A DNA stretch of 64,000 nucleotides. Source: CAZTHK01 sp964613215. Lineage in GTDB: Bacteria; Krumholzibacteriota; Krumholzibacteriia; Krumholzibacteriales; CAZTHK01. Below are positions 54,021 to 63,263 of the stretch, piece after piece. The stretch lies in contig CAZTHK010000012.1 of the NCBI GenBank assembly GCA_964613215.1, forward strand, positions 56,767-120,766, in the 5' to 3' direction. Positions within the stretch are counted from its first letter, which is position 1, and the number at the start of each line of letters is the position of its first letter. The notes below the pieces were generated by a model. It was not told the DNA's origin. It saw only the letters and a list, made by a program, of their open reading frames with translations, and ran no database searches. The position numbers and the translations under genes were made by a program.

Positions 54021-55877
54021 TTACCGCCCCTCCTCTCCGGTCTCCCCGGGTACATCTGCAGTCAAACTATCATTAACAGCCCCGGTTGTATCAGGAACTT
54101 TTTCCGGAGCAGGCGGGGGCACCGCTGCAGAGCTGTCTGACTCGACATTTTTCCCCTCTCCCTGAGCAGGAGCAGCCGAACCATGGCCGGAGGAATCGAC
54201 CCCGCTGGTATCCGGAGGAACCGCTGAAGTATCCCCCCGCACCGGCCCGGATAATGTATCAGCCGGTCCCTTTTCAGCCGGAGGAGATACCACTGAGTTG
54301 CTATCCGCCCCATCCGCTTTCTCACCCGCCGGAAGTGGTACCGGGGCTGAACCGCCATTTGGCGGAGAAACTCCGGTACCGGGAGAAACCGAGGTGGAAT
54401 CAACCATAACAGAGTCGCTTCCTTCAACACTACCGGCTCCGGTTTCGATGCCGGTGGTGTCAGCAAGCGCTGAATCAACATAACTCTGCATTCTTACCTT
54501 CAAACTGTCCTGTCCCAGAACACCAATCTGTATCACTGCTCCCCTGGCCTGGTAGGTCCTGGGATATCTCAGCACTAAATCCCGGTAGTTCTCCAACGCC
54601 TTTTCAATATCCTTGAGCTTATGATGATATATCCAGGCGATGGCAAATCCAGCCTGAGGGGCAACCTCCGACCGGGGAAAACTGTCAACTACCGCCATAT
54701 ACTTCCGAAGAGCCTGTTCTGTCTCGTCCAGCTGAGTGAGCTGAATCTCGGCAGCGGAGAATAGTTTTTCCGCAGGGCTCTCTCCCCCTTCCCCCTTCTC
54801 CGGACTTTTCTCCAGCTCCATCAGACGCTTGAGGCTGCTGCTCTTTCTCAGTGCAACCGCGGCAAACTTTGAATCGGCGGATTCCTTGCTTACCTTGGAG
54901 TAAGCTTTCTGTGCCCTGGACAGTGAATCAAGCTGATCATGATATATAGTCCCCATCCGGTAATATGCCTCAGCAGAATACTTTGAACTGGGAAATTTCC
55001 TGGTCACACTCTCATATACATCGATGGCACGGTAAAGCGAATCGGAGCAGATGAAAGACTCCGCCTTTCCCAGCAGGAGTTCAGGCTGTTCCTTTACAGT
55101 TGTTGCCTCTCCCAGCAATTCCCGGAATATCTCCAGGGCTTTCTCACACTGACCAATTCGGGAGTAGCACTTACCCATGGCGGTCAATATTCTTTTCCGT
55201 TTTTCATCTGAAAGCCCCTTTCTGAGAACCTTCTCATAAGAAGCTGCTGCCAGTTCCCACTGTTCTTTTTGGAAATACAGATCGGCGGTTCTCAGACGAG
55301 CCTCATCCAGCACCTCATCATCCGAAGTCTCCTCTGCAACCCTGCCATAAAACTCCATTGCCTTCTCACTGTCATCCATGACCCTGTTGATATCTCCGGC
55401 CAGCATCAGCACCTGGTCCCGGTATTCATGCTGTTCAAAGGATTGCAGAAAATCATCGGCATACTGAAGAGCCCTTGAATAATCCTCCTTCAGGTTATTG
55501 GTATAAGCCATCCAGTAATATGCCCTGGGCACATATTCACTCTCCGGAAAATTCTCTATCAACTCATCGAATTTCTTAAGACCTTTGTTATAATCTCCAC
55601 TCCTGACCAATGCTTTCCCCATCAGAAACACCGCATCGTCCACCCACCTGCTGTCCGGATGGTCACGGATCATCTTGGCACATTTCTTTACCACCTTTTC
55701 ATACTGATCGCCCAGTCCCCTGCTCTCCCCTTTTTCAAGCCGGCTCTTTTCTGCCTTCTTGTATATCCTTTTGGCGTTGTAGAGGGTGTTAAAATAAGCA
55801 CACGAGAATAAAAGCATGGTTATGGCTGCTGCCAGTGATAACAGGGGCTTTCTTATTCGGTTGATTTTACTTATCAT
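54021..55877 (-). CDS. TPR outer-membrane-type lipoprotein with Pro/Ser-rich tail
   Basis: The ATG at 55877 gives 618 residues; a TTG at 55889 is the other option. Signal peptide and lipobox LLFSC are followed by YFNTLYNAKRIYKKAEK and a long array of tetratricopeptide repeats (about 40-465), similar to BamD/YbgF-type scaffolds. The last 140 residues are a low-complexity Ser/Pro/Gly/Val tail, likely unstructured. It has no link to nucleotide synthesis, yet it lies between pyrC and pyrK in a tight operon. Confidence 0.85.
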   Translation of the reverse strand: MISKINRIRKPLLSLAAAITMLLFSCAYFNTLYNAKRIYKKAEKSRLEKGESRGLGDQYEKVVKKCAKMIRDHPDSRWVDDAVFLMGKALVRSGDYNKGLKKFDELIENFPESEYVPRAYYWMAYTNNLKEDYSRALQYADDFLQSFEQHEYRDQVLMLAGDINRVMDDSEKAMEFYGRVAEETSDDEVLDEARLRTADLYFQKEQWELAAASYEKVLRKGLSDEKRKRILTAMGKCYSRIGQCEKALEIFRELLGEATTVKEQPELLLGKAESFICSDSLYRAIDVYESVTRKFPSSKYSAEAYYRMGTIYHDQLDSLSRAQKAYSKVSKESADSKFAAVALRKSSSLKRLMELEKSPEKGEGGESPAEKLFSAAEIQLTQLDETEQALRKYMAVVDSFPRSEVAPQAGFAIAWIYHHKLKDIEKALENYRDLVLRYPRTYQARGAVIQIGVLGQDSLKVRMQSYVDSALADTTGIETGAGSVEGSDSVMVDSTSVSPGTGVSPPNGGSAPVPLPAGEKADGADSNSVVSPPAEKGPADTLSGPVRGDTSAVPPDTSGVDSSGHGSAAPAQGEGKNVESDSSAAVPPPAPEKVPDTTGAVNDSLTADVPGETGEEGR

Positions 55878-56014
55878 TACTTTATCCAATTATTTATGTC
55901 CCTGCCTGGCGATTTCCCTCCAGACCCGGTGTTCGATCTGCCACCGTTGGAGCTGCAATTATTTCCCATGGCATAATATGAGCAAGCAGCGATAAGTCAT
56001 TCTGACTATATATA

Positions 56015-57313
56015 TCATACAGAAGAAGACCATTTACCGGCAAGGAAAATACCCTGTACCTTCCCTTTGAACTCTGATCCCAGCAGGGGGGTGTTTATAG
56101 ACTTGGATCTTATGTGTTCCCTGCCATAAGTCCACTCCTCATCCGGATCTATCAGGGCCAGGTCAGCCGGTCCTCCCGCCCTGAGATATCCCGCTTCCAG
56201 GCCCAGGACACCGGCCGGTTTGCTGGTCATCAGGAAGATCAGTTCCTCCAGTTTCATTTTTCCCTTCACTACCAGCTCGGTGTGCAGGTGGGCGAAAGCA
56301 GCTCCCAGGCCGATCATACCGGGAGGAGCCAGGTCGAATTCAACCTGCTTGTCTACCTGGTTATGGGGAGCATGGTCGGTGGCAATACAATCTATGGTCC
56401 CATCGGCCAGGGCTTCCCTGAGTGCTTTGATATCCTTCTTCTCCCTCAGGGGCGGATTGACCTTGAGCGATGTATCGAAACTTTCGATCATGCTGTCATC
56501 CAGGGTGAGATGATGAGGAGTTACCTCGGCGGTGACCCGCACGCCCCGTTTTTTTGCACTCCTGACAAGTTTCACCGACCCAGCTGTGGAAAGATGGGCT
56601 ATATGAAGCCTGGCGCCGGTCAGTTCAGCCAGACGGATATCCCTGGCCACAGCGATCTCTTCAGCCGCAGGGGGTGAACCTCTCATACCCAGCCTGGTAG
56701 AGCTGAATCCCTCATTCATATGGGTACCCATGGTAAGGAATCTATCTTCACAGTGTGAAATTACAGTCATCCCCCTTAGTTCAGCGTGTTCCATAGCTGT
56801 ACGCATAACCAGGCTGTTGTCTACATAGTTGCCGTCATCGCTGAGGGCTACCGCCCCGGCCTCCTTGAGCAAACCGAACTCATTGATATTTTTACCCTTT
56901 AACCCGGCGGTCAGAGCAGCTACCGGATAGACATTAACCGCACCCGCCTGCCCGGCTTTCTCCAGAATGAACCGGACCAGGGTGGGATCATCGATTACCG
57001 GTCTGGTATTGGCCATACATACAATGGAGGTGAAACCGCCGGCGGCAGCTTCGGCTGTTCCGGTAGCAATGGTCTCTTTATCTTCATATCCCGGCTGGCG
57101 AAGGTGAGTATGAATATCTATCAGCCCGGGAGTCAGGACCAGTCCATCCGCCTCCAGAACCGGTTTATCCGTCTCTACCTTCTTCCTGCGGACAATATCC
57201 TCGATCTTGCCCCTTCTGATATGCACCGATCCTACTCTGGCCTTCTTGCTCTCCGGATCGACTACCCGTGCTCCGGTTATCCAGAATTCACTCTTGTTTT
57301 TCCACTCTATCAT
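56015..57313 (-). CDS. pyrC: Dihydroorotase
   Basis: 432 residues, class I type. LTPGLIDIHTHLRQPG (metal His pair), KETIATGTAEAAAGG, HIAHLSTAG, VTPHHLTLDD and CIATDHAPH with the catalytic Asp are present. It cyclises carbamoyl aspartate to dihydroorotate. 64 bp downstream of pyrB. Confidence 0.95.
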   Translation of the reverse strand: MIEWKNKSEFWITGARVVDPESKKARVGSVHIRRGKIEDIVRRKKVETDKPVLEADGLVLTPGLIDIHTHLRQPGYEDKETIATGTAEAAAGGFTSIVCMANTRPVIDDPTLVRFILEKAGQAGAVNVYPVAALTAGLKGKNINEFGLLKEAGAVALSDDGNYVDNSLVMRTAMEHAELRGMTVISHCEDRFLTMGTHMNEGFSSTRLGMRGSPPAAEEIAVARDIRLAELTGARLHIAHLSTAGSVKLVRSAKKRGVRVTAEVTPHHLTLDDSMIESFDTSLKVNPPLREKKDIKALREALADGTIDCIATDHAPHNQVDKQVEFDLAPPGMIGLGAAFAHLHTELVVKGKMKLEELIFLMTSKPAGVLGLEAGYLRAGGPADLALIDPDEEWTYGREHIRSKSINTPLLGSEFKGKVQGIFLAGKWSSSV

Positions 57314-57377
57314 CTGTACTCCTTAACTTAATTTTTTGAATCCAATAGGCTCTCCATAAAGGATATTGGTTAAGAGA

Positions 57378-58328
57378 TCATTCTATCTCCTTGCGGCCGC
57401 CCTTTCCTCCTGCAATCAGATAAAGTATCGCCATACGGACAGCTACTCCGTTGGTAACCTGAGTCAATATAACCTGCCTGTCCCCGTCCGCCACCTCCTG
57501 GCTGATCTCGACACCCCTGTTCATGGGCCCGGGATGCAACACCACACAGTGTGGCGGAGCCTTCTCCAGCACTTCAGCGGTAACTCCGAAAGACATGAAG
57601 TACTCTCTCCTGCTGGGAAACAGCCTGGTGTTCTGCCTCTCCAGCTGAATCCGGAGTATATTGATAGCGTCAGCATGTGATATGGCCTTCTCCAGATCGA
57701 ACTCCACATTCACTCCACCCTCACCCATCTTCTCCACCTCTACCGGCATCAGGGTCCGGGGCCCGCACAGGGTCACCTCCGCTCCCATCCTGGTCAATCC
57801 CCAGATATTGGAGCGGGCCACCCGGCTGTGCATAATATCTCCTATTATGGTAATCTTCTTGTTCTCCAGGGTGCCCCAGAGCCTTCTCAGGGTCATCATA
57901 TCCAGCAATGCCTGAGTGGGGTGTTCGTGCTTCCCGTCTCCGGCGTTTACCACTGAAGCATCCAGAAGCCGGGACAGAAAAATGTGGGCACCCGCCGAGC
58001 CGTGTCTCATAACCACTATGTCCACCTTCATTGCTTCTATATTTTCGGCGGTATCCCGAAGGCTTTCCCCCTTGGCAACCGACGAGCCAGATTTGGAGAA
58101 GTTAATTGTATCAGCACTCAGTCTCTTCTCCGCCAGTTCAAAGCTCATCCTGGTTCTGGTGCTGGGTTCATAGAACAGATTGGCTATGGTTACCCCCCGC
58201 AGGGCTGGCACCTTCTTGACCGGCCTCTCCATAACTTCTGCGAAGGAATCTGCGGTGTTGAGAATCAGATCTATCTCATCCGCATCCAGCTGTTCCAGTC
58301 CCAGAAGATCCTTGTGATTATAATGCAC
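57378..58328 (-). CDS. pyrB: Aspartate carbamoyltransferase catalytic subunit
   Basis: 316 residues. FYEPSTRTRMSFE (carbamoyl phosphate site), GDGKHEHPTQALLD, VVLHPGPMNRG. It makes carbamoyl aspartate. No pyrI is adjacent, as in organisms that regulate through PyrR. 35 bp after pyrR. Confidence 0.96.
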   Translation of the reverse strand: MHYNHKDLLGLEQLDADEIDLILNTADSFAEVMERPVKKVPALRGVTIANLFYEPSTRTRMSFELAEKRLSADTINFSKSGSSVAKGESLRDTAENIEAMKVDIVVMRHGSAGAHIFLSRLLDASVVNAGDGKHEHPTQALLDMMTLRRLWGTLENKKITIIGDIMHSRVARSNIWGLTRMGAEVTLCGPRTLMPVEVEKMGEGGVNVEFDLEKAISHADAINILRIQLERQNTRLFPSRREYFMSFGVTAEVLEKAPPHCVVLHPGPMNRGVEISQEVADGDRQVILTQVTNGVAVRMAILYLIAGGKGGRKEIE

Positions 58329-58363
58329 TTTTTCGCTCCCTCCTTTAATGCAATGTCTTCCGA

Positions 58364-59095
58364 CTATTTTTTATTTCTGGATCTTTTATTCCTTCTCTTT
58401 GACTGGGATTTTTTCCCCTCAAGTGTATCTTTCCTTTTAGCGCAGGGAGTCCCCTTTTTATTTTTTGTGGATTTACCCTTTGAAGATTTTTTTGAACCTC
58501 CTTTAACCTCCTTCTTCCCTTCACCGGCACCTGTATCTTTTTGATTATTCTCCACTACATCTCCCAGCACCACCTTGTCTTCGCCGTCGATGTCTTCCAG
58601 CAGAACCTCTACAATCTGATCGCTGGCGGTGGGCACGTTCTTGCCCACGAAATCCGCCCTGATGGGAAACTCCCGGTGACCCCGGTCTATCAGCACAGCC
58701 AGCTGGATGGCGGTGGGACGGCCGAAATCGATCAATTCATCCAGGGCCGCTCTGACTGTCCTGCCGGTGAACAGAACATCATCCACCAGTACCACCACCC
58801 GGTTGTTCACATCTTCACCTATCTCGGTGGTACCCACGATTGGATTGGGAGCTATCATATTGACATCGTCCCGGTAGAGGGTGATATCCAGTGCACCTAC
58901 CGGTACTTCTATCCTCTCGAACTCCCGGATAAGAGCGGCTATCCTCTCTGCCAGGGGAACCCCCCGCTTCCTTATCCCCACCAGTATGAGATCCTTTACC
59001 TTCCTGTTTTTTTCCACTATCTCATGGGCAATCCTCATGATGGTTCGCCTCAGCTGAACACTGTCCATCACAGTGGCTCTTCTGACTATCTTCAA
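58364..59095 (-). CDS. pyrR: PyrR regulator/uracil phosphoribosyltransferase with a basic C-terminal extension
   Basis: 243 residues against about 180 in the family. TTG start with AAGGAGG six nt upstream. Residues 1-183 are normal PyrR: MDSVQLRRTIMRIAHEI, VGIRKRGVPLA, YRDDV and the PRPP loop VVLVDDVLFTGRT. Residues 184-243 are Lys/Arg/Gly/Ser-rich with no fold. PyrR binds pyr mRNA in response to UMP and causes early termination. The attenuator upstream supports this. The tail may add RNA affinity; that is inference. Confidence 0.92.
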   Translation of the reverse strand: MKIVRRATVMDSVQLRRTIMRIAHEIVEKNRKVKDLILVGIRKRGVPLAERIAALIREFERIEVPVGALDITLYRDDVNMIAPNPIVGTTEIGEDVNNRVVVLVDDVLFTGRTVRAALDELIDFGRPTAIQLAVLIDRGHREFPIRADFVGKNVPTASDQIVEVLLEDIDGEDKVVLGDVVENNQKDTGAGEGKKEVKGGSKKSSKGKSTKNKKGTPCAKRKDTLEGKKSQSKRRNKRSRNKK

Positions 59096-59124
59096 TAAAT
59101 ACCTCCTTATTCGGGGGTCCGGGC

Positions 59125-59198
59125 AAAAAAAATCCTCCCGGTCAGAGAGGTTAGGTGGGCAGGTTGAAATTTCTCCCTTTCCTGGTCTCCCGGACCAG
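59125..59198 (-). promoter_or_regulatory. PyrR-type attenuator in the pyr leader
   Basis: Downstream of the promoter a hairpin CTGGTC-loop CGGGA-GACCAG (59182-59198) includes TCCGGGAG, close to the PyrR binding-loop pattern UCCNGNGAG but one base short. A terminator follows: CCTCTC (59145-59150) pairs with GGGAGG (59134-59139), loop TGACC, then eight T (59125-59132), about 30 nt before pyrR. A segment AGGGAG near 59171-59176 can pair with CUCUCU and would block the terminator. This gives the three mutually exclusive structures expected for PyrR attenuation. Confidence 0.65.
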
Positions 59199-59221
59199 AT
59201 TAAAAGGTTTCAGTTTGATGC

Positions 59222-59250
59222 ATTCTAATTCAACCAGCGGAAGAGTGCAA
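59222..59250 (-). promoter_or_regulatory. Promoter of the pyr operon
   Basis: Minus strand TTGCAC (59245-59250), 17-nt spacer, TAGAAT (59222-59227). The start near 59214 leaves a leader of about 119 nt that contains the attenuator. An 11-bp AT-rich inverted repeat (TTTTTTGAATT 59255-59265, AATTCAAAAAA 59280-59290) lies just upstream and could act as an UP-like element or operator. Confidence 0.6.
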
Positions 59251-59327
59251 CATGTTTTTTGAATTTTTTTCATCCCGGCAATTCAAAAAACCGTCAATCG
59301 CTGCTAAATGCAAATTAATGTAGATAC

Positions 59328-59420
59328 CCACGGGCAAGCCCGTGGCACTGACTACAAAATTACGAGCTTCGCTCGACGTCCTTGGGACGAGTTCCCATTC
59401 ACCCACGGGCATGCCCGTGG
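59328..59420. repeat. REP/BIME-like palindrome cluster
   Basis: Four hairpins occupy 93 bp: CCACGGGCAAGCCCGTGG (59328-59345), CGAGCTTCGCTCG (59363-59375), CGTCCTTGGGACG (59377-59389), and CCACGGGCATGCCCGTGG (59403-59420). The two outer ones are near-identical palindromes. The form is that of a mobile REP pair or small MITE moved by a RAYT/IS200-type transposase elsewhere. The 507-bp gap 59096-59602 holds this, the pyr leader and promoter; 59421-59602 shows nothing. Confidence 0.7.
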
Positions 59421-59602
59421 AACTCTGCCCTGCGGGTTATTAGAAATTAACCATACTATCCACTCAAGTTTAAACCACCCTGGCGCATCCGGGAATTCAG
59501 CAGCCTGTTGCGGCACCATTTAATATTCCCGGATTACTTTCGTAAGAAAAAGAGCAAATAAATCGGCCCGCTTCAGGAATTATTCAAAATAAGGAAAGAG
59601 GA

Positions 59603-60535
59603 TCATGATTCTCTCCGGACATAAGGTGATCCCAGCTGCGACATGATCATCCCGGCCAGCATCAGCCCGCATCCCAGAATGCCTCTGCCGGAGAGCACTT
59701 CCCCCAGAATGATCCATCCCCCCAGGACAGCGAATACCGCTTCCATACTCAGGATAATAGCCACATGGGAGGGGGGAGCCTCCCTCTGGGCTATAACCTG
59801 AAGGGTAAACGAAACCCCCACCGAGAAGCATCCCCCATAGATTATGGGAATAGCTGCATCCAGAATTGATCCCGCTGATATCTCCTCGGTAAAGACAGCT
59901 ATCACCAGGCTGAGTACCGCCACCACTGCGAACTGAACCGATGCCAGGGGGAGGGAGTCCCTGCCCGGCGACAGCTTGCCGATCACCAGCACGTGGACAG
60001 CCCACATTAATGCCCCCGCCAGTACCAGGAGATCACCCCTGGCAATGGAGAAATCTCCGTGAATACTGAGCAGATATAGTCCCGCCACTGCAGAGACAGC
60101 ACCCAGCCAGGTCCACCGTCCGGTCCTGCTTCCCGCAAATATTCCCAGTACCGGCACTATCACCACATAGAGGCCGGTTATGAATCCGGCCTTTCCGGCG
60201 GTGGTGGTTACTATCCCGGTCTGCTGCAGCGAAACGGCAACAAACAGAACCGAACCGGCAAGGACTCCGGCTGACAACAGACCCATCCTGCCGGCCGCTC
60301 CGCTGACCGGGGAGATCCTTTCCTCTGCGGGGGCTGAATCCAGCCGGGACAGCCTTTTTCTTCTTCCTGCCATAATAAATGGAACCAGAGTGAGGCTTCC
60401 CAGGGCAAAACGGATGCCGTTGAAAATAAAGGGGCCCACATACTCCATCCCCTTGCGTTGAGCGGTGAATGCCAGCCCCCATATCACCGCTGCCAGCAGA
60501 AGGATGGCATCAGACTTGATAGCTCTTTTTTTCAT
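59603..60535 (-). CDS. EamA-family (DMT) permease
   Basis: 310 residues with ten hydrophobic helices in two EamA repeats. LLAAVIWGLAFTAQRKGMEYVGPF is split over the first helix pair and ends with the family start; GPFIFNGIRFALGSL and the second-repeat APPSHVAIILSMEAVF are typical. It probably exports or imports a small metabolite; the substrate is unknown. It is a single gene between the REP element and mscS. Confidence 0.88.
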   Translation of the reverse strand: MKKRAIKSDAILLLAAVIWGLAFTAQRKGMEYVGPFIFNGIRFALGSLTLVPFIMAGRRKRLSRLDSAPAEERISPVSGAAGRMGLLSAGVLAGSVLFVAVSLQQTGIVTTTAGKAGFITGLYVVIVPVLGIFAGSRTGRWTWLGAVSAVAGLYLLSIHGDFSIARGDLLVLAGALMWAVHVLVIGKLSPGRDSLPLASVQFAVVAVLSLVIAVFTEEISAGSILDAAIPIIYGGCFSVGVSFTLQVIAQREAPPSHVAIILSMEAVFAVLGGWIILGEVLSGRGILGCGLMLAGMIMSQLGSPYVRRES

Positions 60536-60732
60536 TATAATATTCCTGTTCCCGTGCTTCCGTTAACCTTCCCGTTCCGGTTGTACAGCTGCAGGCGAAC
60601 CCCGGTGCCGGTTGTAAAATCAGCAGGTTAGCTGAAAGCTCTCCGGACTGTTCCCTTTCACCGCGGGAAAAGCTCCCGGTACAATACTATTCTGCGAATT
60701 ACAGGTAAAGCCTAATTTATACCGGAGAGTCT

Positions 60733-61785
60733 TCAATTATTCTCCACGAACAGGGTCTGGGTGGGATAGGCGAACTCAACTCCCCTTTCCTCGAACTTCT
60801 TCTTTATCTGGTAGTTTATCTCCTGCTGAACATCCCGGTACTTCTGGTAATCCCTGCTCAGTACATAGTAAACTATTTCGAAGTTAAGACTGAAGTCCCC
60901 ATAGGAAACGAAGTGAGCCCGGTCGAATTCGGTATCTTCCACCTGGTCGATGATCTCCCTCATCATCCCGGGGACTTCTCTGAGCCGTTGATAATCGGTC
61001 TCATAGGTCACCCCCAGGTTAAACACCTCTCTTCTCTTATCCATTCTCTTGTAGTTGCGGATTCTTGAATTGGTGAGATCGGTATTGGAAAATACCAGCT
61101 CCTCCCCGCTGAGACTCCGCAGCCGGGAGGTTTTTATTCCAATGTGCTCCACTGTTCCCACAAAGTTGTCTATTATAATGAGATCGCCGATCTCGAAAGG
61201 GCGGTCCAGGAATATGGTGAAATAGCTGAATAAATCGCCCAGTATTGCCTGGGCCGCCAATGCAATAGCCACACCTCCTATACCCAATCCGGCAACCAGG
61301 GTAGTAACCTTTATACCCAGGTTGTCCAGAAGAAGGACCACCACCACCGACCAGATAACAAATTTAAGTACGGTCAGAAGTCCCTTGATAGCGGATTTCT
61401 TTGATTCGTCCCTCTCCTTTCTGACCCAGAACATCTGAATGACGAAAAGGGCTACTGAAAGGACAAACCGGATAGCAAGAAGGGTGATAGATACTATGAA
61501 TATTATCCTGATAACTTCATCCGCACTCTCACCGAAATGTAGATTTCTGATACCCAGATAAAGAATGGCTGCATAGAAGACCGGGACCAGTTTCTTCTCC
61601 ACAGAATGGAGCAGAAAATCGTCCACCTCCGTATCGGTCCTTCCGGCCCATTCCCTGAATCTGTTGAGCAAAAACCGCTTGAATACAAAGATAACCACCA
61701 TACCGGCTATAAAAATAATAGCCGAGGTGGCATAATCGTCCATACTGTTATCCAGCCAGGTTCTGTTCATGAATTCTTCGAACAT
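60733..61785 (-). CDS. Small-conductance mechanosensitive channel (MscS family)
   Basis: The start at 61785 has a G-run (GGGGGG) just before it; an ATG at 61803 lacks a site. 350 residues. Helices at about 20-38, 65-82, 90-115 and 137-165, the last leading into the pore motif GLGIGGVAIALAAQAILGD. The beta domain has IGDLIIIDNFVGTVEHIGIK. It opens under membrane tension. The upstream gap 61786-62207 shows no clear promoter; only a small hairpin (CACCAC/GTGGTG near 61922-61938) and the small frame at 62086-62223. Confidence 0.9.
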   Translation of the reverse strand: MFEEFMNRTWLDNSMDDYATSAIIFIAGMVVIFVFKRFLLNRFREWAGRTDTEVDDFLLHSVEKKLVPVFYAAILYLGIRNLHFGESADEVIRIIFIVSITLLAIRFVLSVALFVIQMFWVRKERDESKKSAIKGLLTVLKFVIWSVVVVLLLDNLGIKVTTLVAGLGIGGVAIALAAQAILGDLFSYFTIFLDRPFEIGDLIIIDNFVGTVEHIGIKTSRLRSLSGEELVFSNTDLTNSRIRNYKRMDKRREVFNLGVTYETDYQRLREVPGMMREIIDQVEDTEFDRAHFVSYGDFSLNFEIVYYVLSRDYQKYRDVQQEINYQIKKKFEERGVEFAYPTQTLFVENN

Positions 61786-62085
61786 ATGCCCCCCATGAAC
61801 CATCTGACCAAACGAGTCAACCCGCCGGCAGAATTAACCTCAATCCGTCAATAATATTTTCGCTCCCGGCTTCATTCCGGTTAATCCATACCTCTGCCCA
61901 TGTGATCCCGGAAATATTTTAACACCACCGGCTGTGGTGGAATGAACTGCAGCATGGTGCAGGTATGCCGCCGGATCTATGGCCTGTATCTCTGGTCCGG
62001 CCAGGATCATCCCGGCGGATTGAGGTTAAATTTCAGTCTATCAGTATCTGCCAGCGGGTTCAGAGATCAGGAAGGCCGCTACAAC

Positions 62086-62223
62086 TCAGTCCCTTCTCAT
62101 ATCTTTTGATGCATCCGTATGATAAGAATTAAGTAGCAGTTTCTCAGCAACTTCTTCCGGAGTTACTTTGATATGCCATCCCGCCGTCAGTTTACTGTCT
62201 TCCGAACCTACATCGCCTCGCAT
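62086..62223 (-). CDS. Possible small protein (45 aa)
   Basis: An ATG inside the end of the TPR gene (overlap 16 bp) opens a 45-codon frame with a protein-like stretch WHIKVTPEEVAEKLL and a TGA stop. GGAGG precedes the ATG by only one base, too close for normal initiation. It may be a coupled small protein, or a remnant of an older C-terminal part. Weak support. Confidence 0.25.
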   Translation of the reverse strand: MRGDVGSEDSKLTAGWHIKVTPEEVAEKLLLNSYHTDASKDMRRD

Positions 62224-62930
62224 TCCTCCAGGCGTTCATCCTCCGGAGCCATCTTGCGCATCCTCTCAAGCTGCTTCTGGTACTCCTCCTCCTTGCCGTT
62301 CTTCTTCAGAAGCTCCAGGTAGAGGAAATTAACATCCACACTATCCACTTCCTCTTCGGGATCCTCGATATCCTTGCCATAGTATGTGAACCCCTTCTCC
62401 AGCACCTTCAGGGCTCTCTTGTATTCACCCTTGTCATTGAGCACGTCCGCCAGCATAACGTAGGCATCGTAGTGGGTTTCCCTGGTCTCTATGGCCATCT
62501 CCAACGCATCTATCGCTTTTTCCAGCTTACCCATCTTCCAGTAGGCCTCCCCCTTATGCCTCCAGGGGCATGACCACTTGGGGACCTCTTCGTTAAGCCG
62601 GTCATAGATAGTCACCGATTCTTCGAACCTGTTGAGCCCGAGTAAGAGATTGGCATACTGGAATTTTTGCTTATTTTTAAGATTATCCAGATTGCCCTCA
62701 AGAGTCTTCAGCTTGTCATTGATCTCCATCTTATGCATATAGGCCAGATAAATCACTGCCGACATATCCTGGGAATCTGCCACAGCAGTCTCATACTCCC
62801 TGAATGCTTCTATGAAGCTCTCCGGACTCCTATTATTCATGTAATCCTTTATGGGACTATGTGAATCCGCCAATGCACCAACCGAAATCAGCATGATCAA
62901 CGCCGCTGCAATCATTATCCTGATCCTCAC
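62208..62930 (-). CDS. Secreted TPR protein
   Basis: 240 residues. Signal peptide (1-22, cleavage after ALA) and tetratricopeptide repeats at about 90-200 (WRHKGEAYWKMGKLEKAIDAL, YKRALKVLEKGF each in part). The end is Glu/Lys-rich. Likely a periplasmic protein-interaction module. Neighbours give no function. Confidence 0.8.
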   Translation of the reverse strand: MRIRIMIAAALIMLISVGALADSHSPIKDYMNNRSPESFIEAFREYETAVADSQDMSAVIYLAYMHKMEINDKLKTLEGNLDNLKNKQKFQYANLLLGLNRFEESVTIYDRLNEEVPKWSCPWRHKGEAYWKMGKLEKAIDALEMAIETRETHYDAYVMLADVLNDKGEYKRALKVLEKGFTYYGKDIEDPEEEVDSVDVNFLYLELLKKNGKEEEYQKQLERMRKMAPEDERLEECEAM

Positions 62931-62995
62931 AACCGGCTCCTTTCTTTATAAAGGGACCCCTGCCTCCGGGGCAACAGTCCCTCAACTGCACTTAA

Positions 62996-63001
62996 ATTAT
63001 A
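62996..63001 (-). promoter_or_regulatory. Probable -10 element of the TPR gene
   Basis: Perfect TATAAT on the minus strand; the only -35 candidate (TTGTGC) stands 15 nt away, short of optimal. The leader of about 60 nt includes an inverted repeat GGGAC/GTCCC. The rest of the 333-bp gap 62931-63263 shows nothing recognisable. Confidence 0.4.
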
Positions 63002-63263
63002 AAAACACAGTTACCAGCACAACCGAGTTTTGTATATACTAATAAGAGGCTGCTGGTTTTGCAATGGTTTTACACCGCAGCAGCGGTATTGTTCCCGGCA
63101 TGAGTATATATTGTATTGAGATTAAGGGTCAATGAAGCGGTTCTTATTCATAGTAATCCCTGTTAATCTACTGATAATATTGTCATTGTAGAAGCGCAGC
63201 ATTCTTATATTGCCGGGATTTGATGGTAGACTCAGTCGATTGCAAATAATCTAAAAGCGGGAA

